From Allolobophora icterica (Eukaryota > Annelida > Clitellata > Crassiclitellata > Lumbricidae), in contig OY744610.1 of the NCBI GenBank assembly GCA_963556255.1, forward strand, positions 63,908,798 through 63,972,797: a stretch of 64,000 nt of DNA, read 5' to 3'. The notes below the pieces were generated by a model that worked only from the letters and a program-made list of their open reading frames with translations, ran no database searches and had not been told where the DNA came from. The position numbers and the translations under genes are program-made. Positions 56,051-64,000 of the stretch are shown one piece after another. Positions within the stretch are counted from its first letter, which is position 1. The number at the start of each line of letters is the position of its first letter.

Positions 56051-56283
56051 AATTCTACGGCGAGTCAACGCAATTGCAATGGAAGCGATTAAATGCATTA
56101 TCATAATCATCAGTATTCAGTTCCTGACGCTAGCAATTTGGCAGCGATGGGTACGAATAAATGAACTGCTTTGTCCTCGGATCGCATCGTTATTCGGAAC
56201 CCGATGGAATTATGTGACTACTGCGTATTACATGAGTAAGACGTGTATGTATGTAAATATGTAGGTACGTAGAGTGTTTGTAT

Positions 56284-56302
56284 TAATGTATATACATGTA
56301 TG

Positions 56303-56336
<34 letters not shown>

Positions 56337-56590
56337 TGTATGTATGTATGTATGTATGTATGTATGTATATATGTATGAATGAATGTATGTATGTATGTT
56401 TGTAAGTATGTATGTATTAGTGTATGTACATACGCATGTAAGAATGCATGTATGGATGTACGTATGCATGTATGAATGAATGTATGTACATGTAGGCCTA
56501 CGTATGTATGTATGTGCTTATGTGTGTATGTATGTTTATACGTGTGTATGTATGAATGTATGTGCTTGTGCATGTACGTGTTTATGTGTG

Positions 56591-56648
<58 letters not shown>
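56284..56648. repeat. (TATG)n and (TA)n microsatellites
   Basis: Interrupted TATG array to about 56,590, then about 27 TA units. Confidence 0.9.
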
Positions 56649-56649
<1 letters not shown>

Positions 56650-56654
<5 letters not shown>

Positions 56655-57085
56655 CATGACTGATGCTGGTCCACCCTTTGTATGAAAATCGACGACTTGC
56701 TCGATCAATGGCTTTTCTATGAATATAAAATATAAATAAACTCGCCAGGTGACGCAACCATCTATATAGAGCGAGGAGAAACGACAATGTTACACTTTGA
56801 ACTCGTAATCGTAAACTGTAAATTTGTAATGTGCTATCAGCAGCTCATTCACCAGCGCTGCGTCAGGTTAGAGGAGGAACCCTACGATATCATTTGGAGA
56901 TCTAACTCAGGTCGCCCAAAGATCATTGAGAGAAGGGAAACTCCGTCTAAAAACCATAGAATAATATATCAATTTATATAATGGATTTTAGTTTAGAAAA
57001 ATCCTTTCTGACGAAGAGAACTGGTTCTGTCTCGAGATTACATCGAGTTTAGGATTAATTGTACGTATGATAATGACTGCAATTT
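56650..57085. other. No gene recognised
   Basis: Unique-looking sequence with a 64-codon frame at 56787-56981 that lacks any recognisable domain. Confidence 0.4.
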
Positions 57086-57089
57086 GTTA

Positions 57090-57246
57090 ATTAATGCCAC
57101 TGTATGCATGTATATGTGTATGTATGTACGCATGTACATATGTATGTATGCATATAATTATGCATGTATGTATTATGCATGTATGTATGCATATATGCAT
57201 GGATGTATGCTTGTATGTATGTGTGTACGTACATGGATGTATGCAT
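57090..57246. repeat. Imperfect (TATG)n microsatellite
   Basis: GTATGTATGCA-type units with many point changes. Confidence 0.85.
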
Positions 57247-57249
57247 TAT

Positions 57250-57515
57250 GTATTGGGCGGAGAGATGATTGGATGGTAGCATGCTGGCAACGAAGATCAG
57301 AAGGACTCGGGTTCGATACCCGCTAGCCTCACAAGGTAAACTCAGCCTTCCATTGTCTGGGTTTCGATGGTAAAATGAATAGTAAGGCAGATGGGCGCCT
57401 TGCAAGCTGCCATACAGTTAAATTCAACTACTGTTAAACTTGTTATCGTCTGTCACTACTATGTCATGTGATCTTGTCAGTTTGAATTTAATAAACGAAT
57501 GTTATTATTATATTT
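57250..57515 (+). mobile_element. tRNA-derived SINE
   Basis: TGGTAGCATGCTGG (A-box-like, about 57,273) and GGGTTCGATACCC (57,309-57,321) are followed by the core AAACTCAGCCTTCCATTG, GATGGGCGCCTTGCAAGCTG and the tail TTAATAAACGAATGTTATTA. It is the best full-length member of the family whose 3' half also occurs at 30067-30275, 57690-57780 and, on the minus strand, 4800-5100. Confidence 0.75.
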
Positions 57516-57970
57516 TATATATGTTTGCATATGTTTTTGTGTATGACTGCATGCTCTTCATGCTCTCTGATAGTCTGTCTCTCTGATGACCATATATCTG
57601 TCTGTCTATCGTTCTCTGTATCCCTGTCTCAACATGCTATCTAATCGTGCACCTGGGCCTGCATCCAAACAAATGCACCTGCGTGTCGAAGATAAACTGA
57701 GCAGTTGGACAAACAGTTAAATTTGACTCCTATTAAACTATAGCACCTCATCTGACTGCGCACTGCGTGTTATTATTGTATTTATATATGTTTGCACATT
57801 GTGTTTGTGCATGGCCACATGTTCCTTGTACTCCCTGAAGGTCTGTCTCTCTGATGATCTGTCATCTATATATCTGTCTGTCTGTCTGTCTATCGCTCTC
57901 TCTATCCGTCTCTCTCCACCTGCTATCTATTCATGCACCTGGGCCTGCATCCGTACAAACGCACCAGAGA
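57430..57970. repeat. Tandem duplication of about 265 bp
   Basis: SINE 3' half, TTATATATGTTTGCA, a TCTGTCTGTC tract and ATGCACCTGGGCCTGCATCC occur twice (57,430-57,690 and 57,700-57,970) head to tail. The second copy ends in a 71-codon frame that looks fortuitous. Confidence 0.7.
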
Positions 57971-59005
57971 TCCGTAGACGAGAAGCCATTCAGCGACTAT
58001 TAGTCTCGGCATAAATATTCCTTCCTAACAGAGCTCTGCGTCTAGATTTAATTAAACGCACGCAGTCGAGACGAAGCCAAAGCGTGCAGCCGGGTGTTTG
58101 AAATAGCGAAAACCATCAAAGATTTATCCGTGGCTTCGAACTAAAATGACCGGATGCAGTTGCCTCCAATTTGCATCAGTCATATTTTCATATATTTCTC
58201 CACAAACGACACAGACCTCTATTCATCACTCGCTTTTAGCGACGTCCACATCTAAGATCGCAGATGAACGGTGGCATGATCTCTCTGGACTCTGCCAGTA
58301 GGCACAATTGTCTGGAAGTGACTCCCATTCGGCATCGCTTACTGCATTAAATCTGATAATCGCTTTTGCCTTTGATTTTCTCGTTTGCTTCTAATGGCGT
58401 GAAATCACTCTTCTGCTCCAAAGATTATATACGTCCTAATTTCTCTTCGCGCGGACGCTAAATGTCTTCTTGGAAAGCTTTGATTTTCCATCATTCTAAT
58501 TCAATCCAGTAACCTTTAGCGTTTCATCCATATTATCTTAGTTCACTGCAGATGATCCGTAATTGCCTTCGTTTCCTGTAAAACAATAATGACCTAATCA
58601 AGAGATAAATCTCCATTCCACCATAAAATGTATCGTCAGAACACTAAAAATTAGCTGCATCTTGATCACGTTTAAGCTAAATGCAAGTGATGCGATATTG
58701 ATTTTCCATGATTTGACGATTTGCCGTCGCTTTCCATCAAGTCATCAGAAATCAAGGTCACCGTCGTAATTGCTTGGAATACACAGACCATAATATTTAT
58801 TTTTGCATTAGTTTCCAATCTTTTCTTGGAGCAAGGCAGCCTTACTAAAAGTCATTCAGTCAACAACACCTTTAAAAGGATTAGTTACTTCCTGCTCAAA
58901 GACGCTGTGTCATAACAAAGATGATTAGTGACGCTAATTGGATTGCCTTAGGTTATATTATTAAAAGAGTGCTTTCTCCGATTGAAATTATCAGAGTACA
59001 ATGAA

Positions 59006-59155
59006 ACTAGCGATGGTATTGTATTGTATTGTATTGTATTGTATTGTATTGTATCTAGAAATGTATAAAGCGCCTCTCGCAGAATAATTATCAAGGTGCG
59101 CTATCAGCACAGAAGCCCCGGAGAAACAGAAATGCCTTTATGGAACGCGAAACAA
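59006..59155 (-). mobile_element. LINE 3' tail (TATTG family)
   Basis: A (TATTG)n tract at 59017-59055 is followed by TCTAGAAATGTATAAAGCGC and GAAGCCCCGGAGAAACAGAA, matching 31876-31970. On the minus strand it is the 3' end of a LINE. Confidence 0.6.
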
Positions 59156-59299
59156 CGATTGTATGGATTCCCAAACTGTTTCAGAGTCATTCAGTCAACG
59201 GCAACTGGCCTTAGTTCCTTATTTTAATGACGACTAACGATCTCTTTATTCACCCGCAGTGTTGCGACTACTTCGATATTACTTAATACTTTTAAAATA

Positions 59300-60050
59300 G
59301 CTACATGTTAGCAGTGATAACTAATTAGTAGTTTTTCATAAATTCCAACCCAGATCCACCCACTCTTATACCAGCAATTGGTTGTTCACGGTTATCGAGG
59401 CAGCTTAAAACCAATGCGTTTGCCACAGATATCCAAAAAGAAATAGGAACATGCTGACTAATTCTTTATAACTGAGAAATAATAATAATAAAAATAATAA
59501 TAATAACCATAAAAGTAGTTATTATAGCAAAAATTATAATAATAATGAAGACACAAAGACGAGCATTTTAACCTAAGAAAGTGTCTGTACGTTCCAGACA
59601 TTGTGTTTAGTAGAACACTGTACAAATGAGACCGACAGAGATTAATTTACCCTTTTTCTTAGTCACGTCTTTCTCCAACGATCCTCTGATGTCAAAGCGT
59701 TCATTATTCGCACAGTTATAACTTATAGCGCTTTCATGGAACGGATAAAAGGTATCGTTCACTGCTGTCAATTTCTTTGCCTCACTGGCTGCCTCAGCCT
59801 TAATGAACTGCTCTCCTTCATCTGCAGCATTGCTTAAAAGGTTTGTCGCTTGAAGGCTCTACTGTAATTACATGTATATATCTTTCAATCAATGGATGTA
59901 GATATGTGTATATTTAATATTTCATTTGTTTATCCATTCAATTTTTCATTTACGTTCATAATGCATGTAATACTACATTAATTTTGCATCACGTATGCTT
60001 TCATACGTACATGTAAATGGCAATACGTGCATACATAGGCCTACACACAA
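59300..60050. other. No gene recognised; 3' side of the GPCR
   Basis: AT-rich with short AAT repeats (59,480-59,550). The nearest polyadenylation-like signals for the receptor would be here but none is decisive. Confidence 0.4.
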
Positions 60051-60058
60051 TGTGTCAC

Positions 60059-60252
60059 ACATACAAACATGCAGGCATACACAGACATACATAGACACAT
60101 ATACATAGATACATGCACATACATGCATACATGCATACAAACATACATGCATACACACATACATACACAAACATACACATTTGCACACACATACATGCAC
60201 ATACATGTATACGCAGAATTATACATACCCACATACATGCATACATATAAAC
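60059..60252. repeat. Imperfect (CATA)n microsatellite, 40 bp past the GPCR stop
   Basis: ACATACATGCATACA-type units lie immediately 3' of the receptor gene and would fall in its 3'UTR. Confidence 0.9.
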
Positions 60253-60290
60253 AGTCACAGAAGCGAAGAGTTCGGTTTGAATTGCTCTCC

Positions 60291-61427
60291 TTAGAAACAT
60301 GTCTTCGTTCTCCTACTCGGACTTTTCTCTTCCGCTCTTTTCGCCGATTCATCGCTTACGTTCCTGTTCCCGCAATTAGCCATTCCCTGTTCGTTATTCC
60401 CATTTACCGACTGGATCGTTGCCGTCTGGGGAATTCCGCCTCTTCTCTTGCGGCCAAACAAGTGCATCACTCCCTTCTGGAACTGTCTGTACTTGACGCC
60501 GTAGATGACAGGATTGACGCAACAGTTGACGAAGACCATGATCACGGTCACTCCGTAGAACGTTCCTCGGAAGTCCACGGACAGGAATCCGAGATTGTAG
60601 AGGACGTAGTAGATCTGGTTGGAACTCCAGCAGAGAACAAAGAACACGCTGACCGTAGCCAGGGTCTTGATGACGTTACTGCGGGCGCGGACCATGGTTG
60701 CATTCCGCCAGGGGGTCACCCCAGCGGTTCCTCCGTTTTCAGGGACATCTCCAGACGGTAGGACCCGCTTGTGGAGTCGAAGGGCCATTCGCGTGTAGAG
60801 ATAGACGAGGATCGTAAAGGGAAGGAAGTACTGCACGGTGAAGATAACGAACCCGATGGCTTTCTGCGTACCTACGTTGGGCCAGACAGAGTACGTTGTG
60901 CAATATCCGGTCGGTGTTATCCGCGACGTCGTGATGCTGTATCCGCCTAGAATGCAACTTCCGGTGATCCACGGCGCGGCCAGTAGAGTCCAGGTCATCG
61001 CGCGATTTCGGGCGAACCTTGAGATGTACCAGACCGCGTGGACCACAGCCAGATACTTCTCCAGGGACATGGCGACGATTCCGTAGGTTGAGGCGAGCAG
61101 GAGACCCCAGAGAGGGAACTTGGTGAACCACAGACGACAGATCAGTTCGTCTTTGAGGTTCCCTGGAACGCGGATGGAGTGATCGTCCTCGAAGGCGGTG
61201 GTGATGAGCAGGAAGAAGGCGGCAAGGGCGTCGATGGTGCTCTGGTTGGCGATGAAGGTGTTCGTCAGGGTCTTCTGCATGAGGGTGTAGTTGGTCACGA
61301 CGAAGATGACGAAGATGTTGGCCGTCAATCCGAAAGACGAGATGAACCAGATCGCTATCTTCGTGGCGTACGGAGTCGAAATTACCAAGTCGTGGGAGTC
61401 GGACGTTTCGTTGTGCGGTATTATCAT
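60291..61427 (-). CDS. Rhodopsin-class (class A) G-protein-coupled receptor, neuropeptide-receptor-like, single exon
   Basis: A 378-residue open frame starts at the first ATG (61427), with an N-glycosylation site (NET, residues 6-8) in a short extracellular N-terminus. Seven membrane segments are visible: TM1 about 22-46 with N37 in GLTAN; TM2 about 58-79 with D66 in NQSTIDALAA; TM3 about 97-122 starting at C97; TM4 about 142-162 with W146/W153; TM5 about 188-212 with P203; TM6 about 251-278; TM7 about 290-310 with the NPVIY motif at 305-309. C97 and C176 should form the usual TM3-ECL2 disulphide. The TM3 end is EKY (123-125) instead of DRY, and TM6 has CWSS (266-269) instead of CWxP, so the usual TM6 proline is missing. 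The basic helix-8/tail follows (KYRQFQKG, FGRKRR). It would act at the plasma membrane and signal through a heterotrimeric G protein. The ligand cannot be inferred. Similar lineage-expanded orphan peptide receptors are common in invertebrates. No other host gene lies nearby. Confidence 0.93.
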   Translation of the reverse strand: MIIPHNETSDSHDLVISTPYATKIAIWFISSFGLTANIFVIFVVTNYTLMQKTLTNTFIANQSTIDALAAFFLLITTAFEDDHSIRVPGNLKDELICRLWFTKFPLWGLLLASTYGIVAMSLEKYLAVVHAVWYISRFARNRAMTWTLLAAPWITGSCILGGYSITTSRITPTGYCTTYSVWPNVGTQKAIGFVIFTVQYFLPFTILVYLYTRMALRLHKRVLPSGDVPENGGTAGVTPWRNATMVRARSNVIKTLATVSVFFVLCWSSNQIYYVLYNLGFLSVDFRGTFYGVTVIMVFVNCCVNPVIYGVKYRQFQKGVMHLFGRKRRGGIPQTATIQSVNGNNEQGMANCGNRNVSDESAKRAEEKSPSRRTKTCF

Positions 61428-61439
61428 TGTTACAGTATT

Positions 61440-61740
61440 ATACTGTATTGTATTGTATTTTATTATATTGTAATGTACTGCACTGTTTTGTATTTTATTG
61501 TATGGTTTTGTATTGTGCTCTATTGTAGTTTATTGTATTGTGTTGTCGTATTATTGTTTGTATTGTCATGCACTGTAGGCTCTATAAACAATATTGTTAT
61601 CGCATTCCACCGTCTTGCATTGATTGTATTGTATTTTGATGCGTTGAATTTTGTCCTTTTGTATTATATTTTGTTGTGTTTTATTGTTTTGCATTTGTTT
61701 TAATTGTAATGTATAATATCGTCTTTTAATCATAAATTTA
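61440..61740. repeat. Degenerate (TATTG)n tract upstream of the GPCR
   Basis: TATTGTATTGTATTTTATTA and many diverged pentamers begin 13 bp upstream of the receptor ATG. They would include the 5'UTR or proximal promoter. No TATA or initiator can be picked out. Confidence 0.7.
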
Positions 61741-61749
61741 TCTAGAACT

Positions 61750-62280
61750 GTTAAAGGAATCGTTATACTATGCTGTGTATTACTGTATAAAGCTAAAGGC
61801 AGCGCTCAAGCGTAAGCAAGATTATTGATAAATATTCCTCCTCAATTACCGTCTAAATGCAAAGCCATGGAAACTCCGGATAACGTTTTTTATGCACATC
61901 TGAATAACGCAAAGTCTTCTAGAATTCATGTAGCGCCTTTTCCAGTCATCTCACGCGTAATATAAGCACAGGATGCTCATATAGCGCTATTCTTACGAAG
62001 TTCATCGCCGGTTGCCGTAGAAATCTTCGTCGGCGGCGAATGCTGTGACAGGACTAGAGGAGGCAGACATAAGGATGGATGGATGGTGTGTGCAGGCGAG
62101 CGACAGATGCTGGTGGTCGACTGACTGGAGATGCGGCTGCTGCAGCTGGCCACAGGACGAGCATCTCTTAGGCGTCGTCAATGATGCTGCATATACGATG
62201 CGGCAAGTGGTTGGCAAATAACAGCGAATGGTTTCTACGGATTCTGAATAACTGGCGATGACAGGTCATTCGTCTGAAGG
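61750..62280. other. No gene recognised; 5' side of the GPCR
   Basis: Single-copy-looking sequence of higher GC content around 62,000-62,220. The 71-codon minus-strand frame there shows no known motif. It could contain an upstream exon or promoter of the receptor. Confidence 0.4.
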
Positions 62281-62281
62281 C

Positions 62282-62635
62282 CCTTATGTATGTTTGCATA
62301 TATGTATGAATGTACGCATGCATGTATGCGTGCATGTATGTATGTATTTATGTATGTATGTATGTACGCATATATGTATGTATATATATGTATGTGTGTG
62401 TATGTACGTAAGTATGTATGTATGTGTGTGTATGTGTGTATGTATGTATGTACGTACGTATGTATGTATGTTTGGTGTGGTGTGTGTGTGTGTGTGTGCG
62501 TGTACGTGTGCGCGTGCGTGTGCGCGTGCGCGTGCGCGTGCGCGTGCGCGTGCGCGTGCGCGTGCGCGTGCGCGTGCTCGTGCGCGTGCGCGTGCGCGTG
62601 CGCGTGCGCGTGCGCGTGCGCGTGCGCGTGCGCGT

Positions 62636-62667
<32 letters not shown>

Positions 62668-62672
62668 TTGGG
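62282..62672. repeat. (TATG)n, (TG)n and (GCGTGC)n microsatellite
   Basis: The 62,510-62,640 part is an alternating purine-pyrimidine (GCGTGC)n run, flanked by (TG)n. It is by far the most GC-rich simple repeat in the window. Confidence 0.95.
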
Positions 62673-62699
62673 CAAAGCAAAATCCAGAATCGCCTTGCT

Positions 62700-63190
62700 G
62701 TGTTGAATATCGTTGATGAAAAGCCTCAGATAGTTAATTAGACTTCAACTTAAGCTAAACAAGATTGCATAAAATAAAATAACATGACATACAAGGACAC
62801 AACTTCACGTAGAGGAAAACTATATAACATAAATTAACACAACATACAAGAAAACAACATAACATGACATTCAGTAAAAACTGTTTTTCTCCTCCCGCAC
62901 CCTGAAAAAAATTAACTTATCGTATGCATAATTATTGAAATGAGTTGTTTATCGACCAGACACCAGGTGACGTTACTGTAGCTGAAAGCACGACTTCCGG
63001 TATGACAGTAAGTGATCGACAGGAATGCGGTATTTATTAATATAGCAAGACAATAAACGGAATTAATTGAGTCCGAGGATTGCTCATCAAGTTGTTTAAT
63101 ATGCCACGGTTTAGTTCGGCCTTGGCGGCTTGTTTTAGCAATTGTAATTAGTAACTTCTGAAAAGCTAGTGTCTACTGTACAAGGTGTCA
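62700..63190. other. No gene recognised
   Basis: AT-rich with ACATAACATGACATA-type short repeats (62,765-62,880). Unique sequence follows. Confidence 0.4.
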
Positions 63191-63307
63191 ACCAATGGCA
63201 GACCAACGCCAAGCCGTAATCAGGTCAATGTCCAGAAGATTAGTCTGGAAGTCTACAGTAAATAAGGATTTTGAAAGACGTCGATCTTGTGTTAGAGAGA
63301 TACGGAG

Positions 63308-63308
<1 letters not shown>

Positions 63309-63404
<96 letters not shown>

Positions 63405-63515
63405 CAGAGACAGAGACAGAGACAGAGACAGAGACAGAGACAGAGACAGAGACAGAGACAGAGACAGAGACAGAGACAGAGACAGAGACAGAGACAGAGA
63501 CAGAGAGACAGAGAG

Positions 63516-63546
<31 letters not shown>

Positions 63547-63613
63547 GACAGAGAGAGAGAGACAGACAGAGAGAGAGACAGACAGAGAGACAGACAGAGA
63601 GAGAGACAGAGAA
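63309..63613. repeat. (GA)n and (GAGACA)n microsatellite
   Basis: About 38 GA units, then about 19 GAGACA/ACAGAG units, then GAGA/GACA mixtures. Confidence 0.95.
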
Positions 63614-64000
63614 AAAAAACCAGGAAGAGCTACGGACAGAAAGAGAGAGAGGGTTACGAACAGATAAAGGGAGAGAGAGTTGCGGACAAATACAGACACA
63701 CACGCTCACACGCACGCACACTGTTTTGGACAGATACAGAGAGAAAGAGAGCTACGGACAGGTACAAGGAGACAGTTTCAGAATCTCGGTCTAACAACCG
63801 AAAAAGCTCTTTTATCTGTTCCTTCAATATGTTACGTATACTTGCAATGGTATAATATCGTATGCAACATTATGATATGTTATCCTGTTGTCTTGTATAT
63901 CATGTTAGGCTATGTTACGTTATGTAATAATATAGTTTGCTGTTTTATGCTATATTTCTAGTGGTCTGTTATGCTATGTGACGTGGTGTGATGCTATGCA

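Noticed and set aside
57301..57330. Functional tRNA gene from GGGTTCGATACCC
   Set aside because: No cloverleaf can be completed. The B box belongs to a SINE with a shared core and tail.
60069..60761. 230-codon plus-strand frame over the GPCR 3' half
   Set aside because: Antisense shadow of the receptor joined to a microsatellite.
60739..61131. 130-codon minus-strand frame inside the GPCR
   Set aside because: Alternative-frame shadow. The receptor frame carries all the conserved residues.
61179..61703. 174-codon plus-strand frame upstream of the GPCR start
   Set aside because: First part is antisense to the receptor, the rest is TATTG repeat translation (Tyr/Cys/Ile-rich).
62235..62741. His-, Arg-, Cys-, Val-rich frames over the TG/GCGTGC tract
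   Set aside because: All six frames are open because of the repeat.
63188..63855. Frames of 135-199 codons over the GA/GAGACA tract
   Set aside because: Low-complexity translation of a microsatellite. No domain outside the repeat.

Overview
This is a eukaryotic, almost certainly invertebrate animal, nuclear window: AT-rich, dominated by retrotransposon tails, SINEs, DNA transposons and microsatellites, with very little host coding sequence. The only intact host gene I recognise is an intronless rhodopsin-class GPCR of neuropeptide-receptor type (60291-61427, minus). The LINE types (CR1/L2-like C-termini, an RTE-like fragment, an RNase H-bearing I/Jockey-like fragment), tRNA-derived SINEs and the style of GPCR fit a marine invertebrate, perhaps an invertebrate deuterostome or lophotrochozoan. 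I cannot name the species.

The striking content of about 0.3-56 kb is an array of more than 60 copies of a short promoter-like module in both orientations. Read towards its TATA box, each complete module has: box D (CRE-like, GTTGACGTCAAC), box C (GGCAGCCACAAGATGTCGTT), a non-conserved linker of about 30 bp, box B (TTAGACACCTTTAAATCG), about 12 bp, then box A (TATATA), and in many copies CGTTCAATCGCTAG about 20-30 bp further on. In the copies I measured, A-to-B spacing is 23 bp in minus-facing copies and B-to-C spacing is 45-48 bp, although the linker sequences differ. This resembles snRNA-type (PSE plus TATA) promoters. The sequence beyond the expected start differs between module families. 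A cluster of many small non-coding RNA genes is the most interesting reading; a decaying dispersed repeat is the main alternative. The modules stop at about 56 kb, before the GPCR.

The array is a mosaic of old block duplications. Clear pairs or sets are 0.3-4.5 kb with 27.8-30.3 kb; 5.3-5.6 and 7.6-9.7 kb with 44.8-47.6 kb; 13.6-15.1 kb with 33.2-33.95 kb; 16.6-19.0 kb with 48.0-51.6 kb; 18.9-22.8 kb with 51.5-55.0 kb (and partly 9.1-11.9 kb); 11.9-12.4 kb with 55.2-55.9 kb; 12.5-12.9 kb with 58.4-59.3 kb; 24.5-26.5 kb with 36.6-40.1 kb. Later insertions sit inside the copies: an apparently intact DD37D mariner (2837-4397, with a precise empty site in the sister block), two hAT-type elements with 8-bp target duplications, a SINE, 5'-truncated LINEs and a 5'-inverted LINE.

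Three copies of a small membrane-spanning exon-like ORF (11.6, 22.5 and 54.8 kb) stay open while their surroundings have decayed; they are the best candidate for an unrecognised protein-coding unit. From 56 to 64 kb the window holds a tandem duplication, SINEs, the GPCR and long microsatellites.
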